64,000 nucleotides of DNA from Eupeodes corollae (taxonomy: Eukaryota; Arthropoda; Insecta; Diptera; Syrphidae). Both the position numbers and the translations under genes were made by a program. The notes below the pieces were generated by a model. The model did not search any database. It had not been told where the DNA came from and saw nothing but the letters and a program-made list of their open reading frames with translations. The stretch is taken from the NCBI RefSeq assembly GCF_945859685.1, contig NC_079147.1, positions 71,020,946 to 71,084,945 on the forward strand, in the 5' to 3' direction. Below, one piece after another: positions 58,601 to 64,000 of this stretch. The first letter of the stretch is position 1. Each line of letters opens with the position of its first letter.

Positions 58601-59120
58601 TTAGAAGGATTTTTGACACCTAATGTTTACTTGTGGTGCAAAAAAGAAAAATTAACAAACTTTTTTGACGTAATTGAATGGTGTTGATAAATTTTAATAT
58701 TGCAATAAAATATCGATTTTTTGCGTTGCGAATAAAATACTCATTGATTTGTATCATTCCTCAGGAATTCTCTCTTTCAATAAAGCAAGTGTAGTTGTCA
58801 AATTAGAATAAGAATTAATTTCACCTTATGCACTTTAAAATAAAAACATTTACATTTCTCCAATATTAAGCTATTTTCACAGTCAAACTTTTAATAAGAT
58901 AGATTTTTAGGTTCAGTTTTAGATAAAAAGAAAATTTTATTATTCAAATACAAATTCCTGCATTTATTAACATAATTTACCTTGTTAATTTATATACACA
59001 GTTATCTTCACCACAAAAATCAGTAATATCTTCGGTTTTATCTTTGCACTTGCAATTATTTGCAGTTTCACAATGATTTCTTGAGCTTTGCTCTTCTACA
59101 ACAATTCCAGTTGGTGGCAT
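25473..59120 (-). CDS. UPP: Uridine phosphorylase, gene 2 (seven coding exons over 33.6 kb, 374 aa)
   Basis: Same reaction as gene 1, uridine + phosphate = uracil + ribose-1-phosphate. Coding exons on the minus strand: 59120-58981, 49461-49338, 32156-32019, 31902-31693, 31628-31490, 31419-31226, 25652-25473. All introns are GT..AG with junctions in frame; sizes are about 9.5 kb, 17.2 kb, 116, 64, 70 bp and 5.6 kb. Landmarks: VKFVCMGGTPRRM (87-99), VGPVLAVSHGMGTPSVS (135-151), IFIRIGTCGG (170-179; Arg173, Gly175, Thr176), NDFYEGQGRLDGAF (246-259; Gln252 and Arg254 for uracil) and NIEMES (281-286; Met284 and Glu285 for ribose). All expected active-site residues are present. The N-terminus (1-52) is Cys-rich and the last about 30 residues are a charged extension beyond the usual end (QERPQILVSRYIRKVLS). 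An in-frame TAA lies 10 bases before the ATG. Large introns hold LINEs, hAT, SINE, gypsy and MITE copies. Confidence 0.92.
25880..27105 (+). pseudogene. LINE reverse-transcriptase remnant with (AAAT)n tail
   Basis: Reads PGFDGISALVLKKCSS, then VCHNILLRKLHNFGI, a broken GVPQGS region (TFPRAVILAHFYL), then MYADGLKLFLKMNSIYDC in the ORF 26224-26580. The catalytic second Asp is Gly (YADG). It continues TVKDLGVSFDSKFTFGPHM, RSLLEYADVIWNP and a C-terminus ending ARRLNK, followed by (AATA/AAAT)n at about 27085-27105. The thumb and 3' end are well preserved; the 5' part is truncated and deleted. Jockey/CR1-type LINE. Confidence 0.85.
27293..28166. mobile_element. Nonautonomous TIR element, family C, copy I
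   Basis: Ends in TACCCGTGTTTTGTTG on the left and, inverted, TACCCGTGTTTTTCGGCATTC-like sequence on the right (CCGAAAAACACGGGTA). Both ends continue with ATAGTATAGTA-like inverted sequence, so the TIRs are about 40-45 bp and imperfect. The interior shares GAAACATAGCAAAACTTAAT and GATCCATTCGAGACT (here inverted) with copies at 37388 and 61202. No transposase ORF. Confidence 0.75.
28525..28770 (-). pseudogene. LINE family A reverse-transcriptase scrap
   Basis: Minus-strand ORF 28573-28767 contains GILLDSFKSNNGKINVGVPK and ICFDDHTEPSAFHS. This corresponds to the GFKS..GVPQGS and FADDSTLSFS regions of the 1-1151 copy, with the sequence between deleted. DNA just downstream (GACAGCATTGTTAATTG, inverted) matches the copy at 36430-37105. 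Confidence 0.5.
29180..30425 (+). pseudogene. Jockey/Juan-type LINE remnant
   Basis: Broken frames give PAPNPERNV, FFRKWKTAKIVAIPKK, ISDYRLVSVLSNMS, GVPQGSKLGPFLCSILTS and LLYADNFL (29857; the usual YADD has become YADN). Then come KINTKKSELIYIRRS (29966 on), VQYLEIYFHELLRFKSHTLK and NILMYKQLLRTIIGYMFLIW. This is the order finger, palm, thumb, C-terminal domain. Many frameshifts and a loss of palm sequence. Confidence 0.8.
31226..31419 (-). CDS. UPP: Gene 2 coding exon 6
   Basis: Encodes GQGRLDGAFCDYTE to LNRLNGDQ (251-315) with the uracil-binding Gln/Arg and NIEMES. It is 194 bp, as in gene 1. Acceptor TTTTCTAG, donor GTATGT. Confidence 0.95.
31490..31628 (-). CDS. UPP: Gene 2 coding exon 5
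   Basis: Encodes CILGKVVHRPAKLD to TNDFYE (205-250) and one base of Gly251. It is 139 bp, as in gene 1. Donor GTAAGT. Confidence 0.94.
31693..31902 (-). CDS. UPP: Gene 2 coding exon 4
   Basis: Encodes VGPVLAVSHGMG to LRNSQEF (135-204), including FIRIGTCGGVGVEGGTVVIT. It is 210 bp, as in gene 1. Donor GTAAGT. Confidence 0.95.
32019..32156 (-). CDS. UPP: Gene 2 coding exon 3
   Basis: Encodes FVCMGGTPRRMEQFAHFI to YRYSMYK (89-134) with the phosphate-binding loop. Acceptor TTTTCACAG, donor GTGAGT. Confidence 0.95.
33036..33091 (+). repeat. SINE 3'-end fragment
   Basis: GTCACTAGGCCCTGGTTCTT and ACGGACTGTTGCGCCACA match the last about 50 bases of the SINE at 50756-51069, followed by the same AT-rich tail (AATTTATTTTTTT). 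Confidence 0.75.
33092..33568 (+). mobile_element. Helentron/DINE-1-like element, copy 5 (5'-truncated)
   Basis: Begins within monomer sequence, passes ATCGACAGACGGAATGGG and AAGTTATCAATGTGGG, and ends CATTTCAGCCTCTTTT at 33567-33568. The next base begins another copy. Confidence 0.75.
33569..33995 (+). mobile_element. Helentron/DINE-1-like element, copy 6, 5' part
   Basis: Starts AACTTCCCATAGGAAGTTAT at 33569 and continues through GGTTAACCATAAATATCTTA to about 33995, where the LINE begins. Its 3' part is at 36262-36415. The microsatellite block is deleted (GACATTTCTTTTCTTTTTCT leads straight to CCATAGCAGTTT). Confidence 0.8.
33996..36261 (+). mobile_element. Jockey-like LINE inserted in a Helentron-like element, internally deleted
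   Basis: A short 3' end of ORF1 is readable at 34018-34125 (RRGLVYIKRQPDDAAVLID to stop). ORF2 has an endonuclease at 34428-35224: CHINGQSLRTKI, CVSETWYP, GTVYRP, VLCGDINSN and FSKHDLIFL (usual SDHD has become SKHD). From 35240 on it has linker and early RT (SNTVGIDGSHPVFIRALL, FNTVLTTGIFPTIWK). At about 35900 it jumps straight to the C-terminal end, so the catalytic RT palm is absent. Stops at 34711 and 35222. It ends in a CTAAA-repeat tail (36240-36261). The surrounding element resumes directly after. Confidence 0.85.
36262..36415 (+). mobile_element. Helentron/DINE-1-like element, copy 6, 3' part
   Basis: Continues the interrupted copy (TAGATTTCC, ATATTGTTGGTAATTTTGAA, GACAAATCGACAGACGGG) and ends CCAGCCCCTTTTTTT. 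The terminal hairpin loop is missing: GGGATGGGATCCCAGCC replaces the usual GGGATG, 21-base loop, CATCCC. Confidence 0.8.
36430..37105 (-). pseudogene. LINE family A, C-terminal reverse-transcriptase remnant
   Basis: Minus strand reads RVEFNASKN, then after a deletion FFTPSDLAVIYKAFIRSKLE, YNSHIWAGSPKTSLSLLNRI and QKRALKMIGDRTITETFTSL, then a decayed C-terminus to about 36430. Matches the thumb region of the 1-1151 copy. Not active. Confidence 0.8.
37388..38266. mobile_element. Nonautonomous TIR element, family C, copy II
   Basis: Left end TACCCGTGTTTTTTGGCATT with CTATAAATAGTATAGTA. The right end CTACTATACTATTGATAGA is a truncated inverted counterpart. The interior matches copies I and III (GGAAACATAGCAAAACTTAA, AAGATCCATTCGAGACTCG). 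No ORF. Confidence 0.7.
38270..40138. other. Gene 2 intron 2 sequence, nothing recognised
   Basis: AT-rich with short open frames only; no repeat family members or conserved blocks recognised by eye. Confidence 0.5.
40139..40553. mobile_element. Candidate MITE with short terminal inverted repeats
   Basis: Left end GGATGAGTTCATAAACATCA and right end, inverted, GGGTGTGTTCATAAACGCAA share about 16 of 20 positions. The interior also repeats CGTTCATAAA at 40189 and 40236. No transposase ORF; the open frame at 40459-40776 has no recognised domain. A target duplication was not found. Confidence 0.45.
41018..41419 (+). pseudogene. Non-LTR element (RTE-like, family B), 5' end and endonuclease scrap
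   Basis: Starts with GGACACAAGCGTCCACAAG and CCTAGAACCTCAACTGGAGA, the same 5' region as at 54846. It then jumps to the end of the endonuclease: INNIAIDARHAFNIMDVRTS and RRYNVERLQ. Most of the endonuclease is deleted. It stops at 41419, where the strand of the similarity flips. Confidence 0.7.
41420..42291 (-). pseudogene. Non-LTR element (family B) reverse-transcriptase remnant, inverted
   Basis: Minus strand reads MLRIWKDHFSKLYNGNDEPN, then FKVAYDSIHREELYRAMSSF, GIPVKLIRVCRKTMQNSRCS, DVKKGFRHGDALSCDFFHVV, the catalytic region as YSDNIEIIGRSNRDVSG (D-N instead of D-D) and VNEGKTKYTLS. This covers most of the RT palm in opposite orientation to its neighbours. Inactive. Confidence 0.8.
42292..43570 (+). 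pseudogene. Non-LTR element (family B) reverse-transcriptase remnant
   Basis: Plus strand gives NVGRQM, NTEIWKECIRRLYNGDNQLN, FRGISLLNIAYKIFSVV, GYSDDIDILGRIQRDV (catalytic motif YSDD), VKDFVYLGSAM-like sequence, LLYGSEAWTMTK-like sequence (SWKSMNYDKSERKVL) and LRGIYGPV. It covers linker to C-terminus, with many frameshifts and a shortened palm. Confidence 0.75.
43580..45447. other. Gene 2 intron 2 sequence, nothing recognised
   Basis: AT-rich; ORFs of up to 78 codons (44423-44659) have no recognisable domain. Confidence 0.45.
45448..45545. repeat. Dispersed repeat shared with 22403-22890
   Basis: CAGGTTCAGACGACATAAAA, AAGGCAAGTTTCTGCTATTT and GATTGGCCAGCTGCCAAAAA match the two ends of the 22403-22890 copy. 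Non-coding. Confidence 0.45.
45955..47640 (+). pseudogene. Ty3/gypsy-type LTR retrotransposon pol remnant
   Basis: In broken frames: early RT (HLRDVTNHAS, KTAITTPFSLIEYLFMPY, CMRNSA), a deletion, then late RT connection (LPEKVREIVEFKKPTVAKDL). RNase H follows (FTDASDSAV, GVNHFRHLLEGRSFSIYTDQ, NQVVDFLSRINAVYL). Then come the integrase zinc-binding and core domains (TIKLVQERFVWPKMRADCTK, IIDRYT, GYRDMEYQ, TTDLGRQLEITLFCELNKTL). RT palm, the integrase Glu region and both LTRs were not found. Inactive, in gene 2 intron 2. Confidence 0.85.
48045..48870 (-). pseudogene. LINE reverse-transcriptase remnant
   Basis: Minus ORF 48229-48462 contains DMEDRYILLDKLYLVGSHGF, GHLSDFVSINKGVPQGSVLG and PSLFLIFINSFF. 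The following frame has FTAFADNLGIF, where the catalytic FADD has become FADN. Upstream to 48870 the similarity is weak. Jockey/CR1-like clade; inactive. Confidence 0.75.
49338..49461 (-). CDS. UPP: Gene 2 coding exon 2
   Basis: Encodes YSDGCVKLRN to YEMFHDVK (residues 48-88), including DQDILYHLALG, the counterpart of DSDFLYHLGI in gene 1. Acceptor TTCTTACAG, donor GTTAGT. Same end phase as gene 1 exon 2. Confidence 0.9.
49790..49890. repeat. AAGTACTT-type motif cluster
   Basis: AAAATACTTTAATACTTAC followed by AAGTAGTACTTCAAGTACTT; same motif type as in the gene 1 introns. Lies in gene 2 intron 1, upstream of exon 2 on the transcript. Confidence 0.5.
49953..51972 (+). mobile_element. hAT element encoding a ZMYM1-like transposase, copy 2, decayed
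   Basis: Left end CAGGGCCGTATTAAGGGG and right end, inverted, CAGGGCCGAATTTAGAAG form hAT-type TIRs. Flanks AGTTAACG and CCTTAATG are a decayed 8-bp duplication (5 of 8). Coding traces on the plus strand: CFDFVQNL (50351), STERHRLLIKKLSEMKSGQF, WYCRAEATKALVKDYSEIEE, then KMVLESAIHAIESLKSFVES, FDKYEEAAKKISH, NLSCKEKYKVSAFI, and the C-terminal FLNLEIALRMYLVLMVTNCA with KIGFKPRWDKTIYRSFLS, the hAT dimerisation domain. The N-terminal half is deleted. A SINE sits at 50756-51069. Confidence 0.85.
50756..51069 (+). mobile_element. tRNA-derived SINE with 9-bp target duplication
   Basis: The 314-bp insert begins with a tRNA-like head: D-arm/A box TGGTTAGTGCGTTGG (from 50771) and B box GGTTCAATCCC (50806-50816). 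The body contains GGGTACTGCCTCTTGCGAGG and GGAATGGTAGAGAGTTGTAA. The 3' end is ACGGACTGTTGCGCCACC followed by an AT-rich tail. TGGAATCCA flanks it on both sides (50747-50755 and 51070-51078). The homologous hAT copy at 11462-12600 has this site once and no SINE. Mobilised in trans by a LINE; which one is unknown. Confidence 0.92.
52130..53057 (+). pseudogene. 3' end of the RNase H-bearing LINE, second copy
   Basis: Closely follows 19690-20830: QLQFDRNFQISKPSRSF, then FTxMDQK (RNase H YTDGSK damaged), LVHLCWVPGQRDIPGNFK (His of PGHRD is Gln), and the same 3' end (GTGTCC, ACGGACAGCCACT, TTAACCTAACCT). 5'-truncated, with several deletions and stops. Inactive. Confidence 0.85.
53060..54500. other. 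Gene 2 intron 1 sequence, nothing recognised
   Basis: AT-rich; ORFs up to 82 codons (53248-53496, minus) have no recognisable domain. AAGTACTT-type motifs occur near 53050-53090. Confidence 0.45.
54503..54591 (+). mobile_element. Helentron/DINE-1-like element, copy 7 (5' scrap)
   Basis: TTTTGACATTTTTCGCTGTT, CTAGAATCTAAATAAAAGAT and CATGTCTGTGC match the first 100 bases of the family. Cut at 54591 by LINE family B sequence. Confidence 0.7.
54592..54845 (+). pseudogene. Non-LTR element (family B) reverse-transcriptase scrap
   Basis: Reads PEKGKPLNCNNYRGISLLHI, YKIFSAVSV, NLMGPYQCGFRPGKSTDNQ and FKAAYDSINV. This is RT blocks 1-3. It is followed without a gap by the 5' end of another family B copy. 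Confidence 0.8.
54846..56215 (+). pseudogene. Non-LTR element (family B) 5' end and endonuclease
   Basis: 5' leader from GGACACAAGCGTCCACAGG, then CCTAGTACCTCAACTGGAGA as at 41092. Endonuclease in changing frames: VRSLNRPCAAEELAEALDCY, KADITAIQEIRWDGPGKKRI, then FNQIDHIAIDARHSSSIMDV, RNFRGANIDTD and RRYNVERLQ. This Asn/Glu/Asp/His-type endonuclease belongs to the group often annotated as craniofacial development protein 2-like. The middle of the domain (about 100 residues) is deleted. It continues GLMKNVGRQMQPNNS and ends at about 56215 in linker sequence. Confidence 0.8.
56390..58390 (+). pseudogene. Jockey-clade LINE ORF2, RT and C-terminal part, decayed
   Basis: Reads KTNWNDFRERLLSFKNLRSP, HLANVFKSYSSN, YRPISLIPIMAKVFEKLLLK, FLDVAQAFDKVWHEELEYKL, KIKAGVPQGSVLGPTLYLIY and the catalytic FADDTAILVPDKCVSKAAVK (57604 on). 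Then come KWRIKLNETKSSHINF, TKYLGMTLDAKLK and RPVWTYGIQ..GIVNAPWYIR. This is one of the best preserved RT palms in the window, but frameshifts and stops are frequent (e.g. 57458, 57803). It ends near an A-run at 58380-58389. The endonuclease half is missing. Inserted in gene 2 intron 1. Confidence 0.88.
58981..59120 (-). CDS. UPP: Gene 2 coding exon 1 (start, Cys-rich N-terminus)
   Basis: Encodes MPPTGIVVEEQSSRNHCETA to CVYKLT (46 residues) and two bases of Arg47, followed by GTAAAT. Cys17, 23, 25, 36 and 41, with Cys52 in the next exon, form an unusual cluster not present in gene 1. The exon joins exon 2 (AG + A = Arg) in frame. Confidence 0.82.
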
Positions 59121-59352
59121 TATTTCCAATTAAATAAATAATAAAGTGTTCAATCAAGAAATGCAATTTTAATAAAGTGATAGTTTGTAATAAAGATCAC
59201 AGCAAAAATAAATATACAATTATCCAAGAGAAACTATGTTCACATTCACGATATTTTTTAACAAAACGATCCTCCCTATACTCGTCACCGTAACGATCTG
59301 ATCTTATTCGAATTCTGAATTGAACTAAACCCAAGCCGTCTAGGTTTGTGTG

Positions 59353-59360
59353 TTTTTATA
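59353..59360 (-). promoter_or_regulatory. Candidate TATA box of gene 2
   Basis: TATAAAAA on the minus strand about 235 bases upstream of the gene 2 start codon. A loose initiator-like TTCAATTC lies about 38 bases further. Weak evidence in AT-rich DNA. Confidence 0.25.
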
Positions 59361-59739
59361 AATTTTCAATTCATACAACGCGCCAAACTCAATAATTCGT
59401 ATTTGGAATATGAGTTATTTAACTCGCCTTTTTAAGTGAATGGAATTGAGCGCGATCAGTTGGATCTTTCGATCTACTCAAATTCTTCAATGAAAAGATG
59501 CTATGTGAGTTGAGTGACAGAACAAGATAGAAGATTTGATGTATTTCATGGAAACACAACATAATTTAACATAGATAGATACACTAAAGTTCAGGGCGGG
59601 ATTTGGAACTCAGAAAACTACTGTTTAAGGCTCAATGATATAAATAATGTAAAAAGATCGATGCATTATGAGCCTCAGACGGATATTTTGATAGATAGAT
59701 AGAAACATAGTAACAACTATACAGATCACTTGAGTATTG

Positions 59740-60060
59740 ATACTTGCACTTTAAAAATCAATAAGAATCACATTTTTGACGTTTAAAAATCATTAAATCA
59801 AGAATATTTTCGAGTATTTTTCTATTAAAATTCATTAAGTATACTTTTTTTTAGAGTAAGACAAGTTCTTGGAGTACTGATCAAGTAATTGTAGTACTGG
59901 TCCAGTACTTGGAGTAAATTGTCAAGTACTTTTAATACTGCTTAAATAGTTAGTAACTTAAAACGCTAGTACATGACTTTTCCAAGTAGCGATACTTCGA
60001 AAGTTAAAACAAAACTGAAACACTGAAGTACTTAATAGTTGTATTTACTTCGATACAGAA
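59740..60060. repeat. AAGTACTT-type palindromic motif cluster upstream of gene 2
   Basis: Repeated variants such as GGTCCAGTACTTGGAGTA, TGTCAAGTACTTTTAATACT and GAAGTACTTAATAG, mostly 20-30 bp apart. Same motif type as in gene 1 intron 5. Confidence 0.55.
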
Positions 60061-61200
60061 AGATGACTACATTGTTTATTAATACTAAGGGAGGACCCCA
60101 AACAAAAGTACCCACAAAACCCAAAAATCGACTCACAGTAACTATATGAATTCTCTTAAAGTTTTTGCTTGGGCGCCATTTTTTTAAATTTACTTTTAAC
60201 TAATCCTGCTCTGTTAGTTTTGTACTTCGACGAGACGATCATTGAACCTTCCTCTTTGTCTACTTAATTCCACCTGGTGATTCGCAAAGCCGAGCCGCTT
60301 TGAATTCGAGATGATGCAATTTATGCATAGGTTCGAAATTTTGTATTGAAGTTGGTGGAAAGTAGTGTGATGGTGAAACCACGATATGAACACTCGAAAT
60401 GTGTGCCGTGCCGTGTGTGACGAACATCAGGTAAAGGTTAAATTAACTGACTCACTCACAAAATGTGGTGGTTTCTATTTTATTGTTTGGTTTTATTTTA
60501 CAATCCATCCATCCGTCCAACAGCTGCTCTTATCATTGGATAAGAAAAAGGGGCCCGACTTTTATGGTCTCGGTCTGGGTCTCGATGTGTCTGACTAATA
60601 AAACATTTTTTTATTTGCAAGAGTTTGTATTTTTCTTGGAAATTGCACTTTTATAAGAAAAGAATGAAATAAAATCATAAAATGAATGAAAAATTGTTGT
60701 TGTTTTTAAATATATTTACAACTTGTGTGTATTTAAGTATAGAAATATGTGCACATTGCTTGTGTAGGTCTGGTTACTTGAGTACGCGAGTATGTATCTT
60801 TGCATTTTTATAGCGATATTTCTTTTTGTAGTGTTGATCTTGGAAATAATAGGGAATGTCGTAAGGTTTTCTAGATCGAACTAGCTGTTTTACCGCATTG
60901 CGTTGGAAAGAATTAAGAATTTTAAATTAAATATACGACCGGTTTTTGAGAAACTTGCTCTTGTAAACTAAGGCTAAAAGATGCATTCTTCGATAACTAT
61001 AGAAAAATACTGTACAGAGCTAGGTTTTAGTTTTTATATACTGTTTATACTAAGCTTCCAGATTGTTACAGTTTTTTTGATTGATCTTGTAAGCTAATAA
61101 TCTGTCATCTTTGTGGAGAATGCTATCTATCTTGTGCGAGGAATATTGAGTTGTTGAGGTCGGTCGTTGATGAATTGATGATCTTTTCAAAAAAACTCAT
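60061..61200. other. Upstream of gene 2, no gene recognised
   Basis: Includes a less AT-rich stretch (60160-60430). A 70-codon frame at 60386-60598 ends GLGLGLDVSD and has no known domain; coding status is doubtful. Confidence 0.4.
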
Positions 61201-61201
61201 A

Positions 61202-62303
61202 ATTCACGCTTTTTTGGCATTCTATAAGTAGTATAAAAAATTTCCAAGAAAATCAGCAGTAGCCAGATTTTTGTATTTAAAAATTGGTACAACTATGTAA
61301 AAGAAGACCTGTCAGAATAATAATAAAAGAAAACCCAAATAAATAGAAGAAAGTTTTGTGAAAATCAAAAGTTAAAATTAACTTCAGCAAAAATTTAACA
61401 AAAACTAATAAAATGGACAATTTTCAAGAAGAAATGGAAGAAGTTTTAACTAAACAATTTGACATAAAATAAAAACTTTAAGAAGAGGATTTGTTCGTAG
61501 ACTACTACATTAACATGTGCTGTTGAAACGAGCTTGAAGCTCACCTTAATTCTTTATATAACTAAATCGAGTTGAATTGAGCCTGATTCGACTCGATTCC
61601 GGTCGCGGATCGGTGTAGATTCAAAATTTGTGAAGAAAAACCTGTGTGGAGGAGTTGGTTTTACAAATAATGTATTATGGTCTGTTTATTTGCATGTTAG
61701 TGCACAAAAAATAAAGTTTTATTTCAATCAAATAAAAAAAAATTGCATATGAAGTAGGTAGCTGAATTATTCAGTTTTCCCTTGTTTAACAAGAATCAAA
61801 CTATCTCACTTGCACTTCATAAGAAACATCGAAACACCATTTGCATTTTAGAAAATGCTTTCAAACTTTATCATTCTTAAATCTTCTAGTTCAGTGGAAA
61901 CACCAAAAAGATTTATTTAATCTAAACTGAGATAAGCCTTTGGTTGAAACATAGCAAAACTTAATTATCTTTTCTATTGCCAGTTAGTCAATTTTCATTA
62001 ACAAAACTTAATAATATAACAGTAACAGATTGATTTTTTTCCCAATAGAAAAAACATGATTCCAAACGACACATCAACGAACACAGCCATCGAGATACAA
62101 ATGTAATATCAATCGTACCAACATTTGAGAACGAAAACAGATAAGATCCATTCGAGACTGGTATAAATGTCAAAAACCCATCCGTAGTAAGATTCTACTC
62201 TAACTTTAATCCGTTTTATTTTATTCATACTGTAGGTATTGTTTTTGTTATTCGTGTAAAATCCTACTTTACTATTAATAGATTTTTCAACAAAACACGG
62301 GTA
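61202..62303. mobile_element. Nonautonomous TIR element, family C, copy III
   Basis: Left end ATTCACGCTTTTTTGGCATT with CTATAAGTAGTATA. The right end, inverted, is TACCCGTGTTTTGTTG with AAAAATCTATTAATAGTA. About 1.1 kb, the longest of three copies. Interior blocks GAAACATAGCAAAACTTAAT and AAGATCCATTCGAGACTGG are shared. No transposase ORF. Confidence 0.75.
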
Positions 62304-62610
62304 TTGTTTTGGCTGCCCTTTACTTTAATATTTTCTAAAGCAAATCATTTTGTTAAGCTGGGAGATATTTTAATGACTTTCTGTCAAAACTTCAAGTTGT
62401 CAGCGTCAAAATAAATTTTCGTTTAGAAATAAGACTCAAGATGGCTTACCTGTAGATGATTTGTTTTTAAGTTTAGTTTAAAGATATATGTATTTGTTGA
62501 TAAGCCGAACCGTCGTACCTGTTTATAGTTATGGCCAATTTAGTTATTTTCACTTTGATTGAATAATTTTTGAGTAATCACACAGTATTTTTTAGTCAGT
62601 AAACTTTGCA

Positions 62611-62940
62611 AACTTCACATAGGACGTGTTATTGTAATCGTTCCGATTTGTTGAATTGAAAATTTTGACATTTCATTGTCCCTAGAATCTAAATACAAGA
62701 TTTTTAGAGATCTGTGTATGCATGTGAACGTTCAGGAAGCTTTTTTTCGTCGTCCATAGCTCAAGAACCAGTAGAGATATCGACTTCAAATAAATTTTTT
62801 GTTATACAGATAATAATGCAAAAAGATACAGAAAGGACTCTCAAACAATTGAGTGGGCTCACGAACAAATTGCGTTTGCTACTTAAATTACATTTTATAT
62901 TATAAATTTGAACGTGATACCAAACCGGTATAATTTTGAA
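62611..62940 (+). mobile_element. Helentron/DINE-1-like element, copy 8 (5' part)
   Basis: Starts AACTTCACATAGGACGTGTT and ATTGTAATCG, a mutated 5' terminus. It has the TTTTTAGAGATCTGTG, CTCAAGAACCAGTAGAGATA and ATTATAAATTTGAACGTGAT blocks, and stops at 62940 where copy 9 begins in the opposite orientation. Confidence 0.8.
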
Positions 62941-64000
62941 AAAAAGAGGCTGGGATGCGACCCACACTGATAACTTCCCATCCTGTCTGTCGATTTGTCT
63001 TGCTTAAAAGTTTGTCTATATGTACTCGTTTCAGTTTTTACCAAATTTGCGTACTATTTTTTGTAGATTTTATTTTTTTATGAAAAACGGACTTGTTGGA
63101 TTTTTATATAAAAATTACTGAATATTGAAAACAATATTTTTTGTGAAATAAAATAAGTTTGAAGCCAATATTTTTAATTTTTGAAAAGCTATTTGAGCCG
63201 AAAGTAAATTTTTACCAAGTTTTAGTATTGTTTTTTTTTAGGTTTTTATTTTTTATAAAAAAACTGTTAATTCGAATTTTCTCAAAATTTCTCCTAATGT
63301 TTAAAACAATATTTCTTATAAGAAAAAATTAGTAAGAAGCTATTATCTTAAAGTTTTTAAAACATATTTGAGTCGAAAATCATTTTTTAGCAACTTTTCT
63401 TAATTTTTTTTTCGGTTTTTAATTTTTTGTAAAAAAAACTTTCCATTCAATTTTTTTCAAACTTTAACTGAATGTTGACAACAAGATTTTTTGAAAGATA
63501 AAAGTAAACTAAAGCCAATATCTCAAAGTTTTGAAAAGATATTTGAGTCGAAAATCAATTTTTACCAACTTTTATTAATTTTTTTTTAGGTTTTTATTTT
63601 TTTGTCAAAAAACTGTCAATTCGATTTTTCTCAAAAGTTTACTAGATGTCAAAAACTTTAGTTTTAGTTGCACAAAATTGTTTTGGAGATAAAATCATTT
63701 TTCATTCTTAAACTTAAAATTTTCGACGTGACAATTTTTTTCTTCAGTTTTTTGATTTATAAAAAAACCGTTAATTGTTTTTTTTTTTTTTTAAATATAC
63801 TTGATTGGTACCACGTCACAATATATTATATAAAATTTAATTCAAGTCGCTAGGGTTTTTGGTTCATGGGATATTTATGGTTAACCAACATTTTCACCTT
63901 TTTTTAAACTGCTATGGTAAAAAAAACCGCCCACGCAATTTTCTTGAAAGCTCTTTCTGCATCTTTCTGCCTTATTATCTGTATAAAAAAAATTATTTGA
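62941..64000 (-). mobile_element. Helentron/DINE-1-like element, copy 9 (runs off the window)
   Basis: The 3' end at 62941-62950 (AAAGAGGCTGGGATGCGACC on the plus strand) is followed by ACTTCCCATCCTGTCTGTCG. Then come about four 172-bp monomers, then the GGTTAACC and TTGCGTGGGCGG blocks to the window edge. Its remaining 5' end should lie within about 400 bases beyond 64000. Confidence 0.85.

Overview
The window looks like a piece of a repeat-rich, AT-rich insect genome, most likely a fly (Diptera). The evidence is split genes with GT/AG introns and a dense mix of decayed non-LTR, Tc1/mariner, piggyBac, hAT, Ty3/gypsy and Helentron-like elements. There are no bacterial-style operons, rRNA genes, complete tRNA genes or CRISPR arrays. 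The taxonomic call is inference. The repeat and exon calls rest on translations and alignments done by eye.

Two host genes can be rebuilt, both on the minus strand and both uridine phosphorylases (nucleoside phosphorylase-I family, pyrimidine salvage). Gene 1 (7357-9834) has seven coding exons in 2.5 kb and gives a 294-residue protein. Gene 2 (25473-59120) has seven coding exons spread over 33.6 kb and gives a 374-residue protein with a cysteine-rich N-terminus and a basic C-terminal extension. Six intron positions and phases are the same in both, so they are head-to-tail tandem duplicates. Gene 2 grew because its introns filled with transposons. Every exon junction closes in frame at GT..AG sites.

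Region by region: 1-3.8 kb is a LINE split by a Helentron-like element and a Tc3 remnant. 3.9-6.7 kb holds a deleted Helentron-like copy, a MITE with about 50-bp inverted repeats and a piggyBac remnant. 7.2-9.8 kb is gene 1. 10.6-14.3 kb has Tc1 and hAT remnants and the best Helentron-like copy, with an internal array of about 172-bp repeats. 16.6-20.8 kb is a nearly complete but inactivated LINE with ORF1, endonuclease, reverse transcriptase and RNase H. 23-25.4 kb is degenerate minisatellite and AT-rich DNA. 25.5-59.1 kb is gene 2, whose introns carry at least six LINE remnants, two nonautonomous TIR elements, a gypsy pol remnant, a hAT element carrying a SINE, and more Helentron-like copies. 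59.1-64 kb is upstream of gene 2 and holds a third TIR element and two abutting Helentron-like copies.

The most notable signals are these: (1) the dispersed Helentron/DINE-1-like family with about 172-bp satellite-like monomers whose number differs between copies; (2) the pair of uridine phosphorylase paralogues with strongly contrasting intron sizes; (3) a SINE insertion with an exact 9-bp target duplication, confirmed by an empty site in a second hAT copy in this window; (4) two degenerate minisatellites with 15-bp and about 21-bp periods; (5) a recurrent palindromic AAGTACTT motif cluster in and around both genes.
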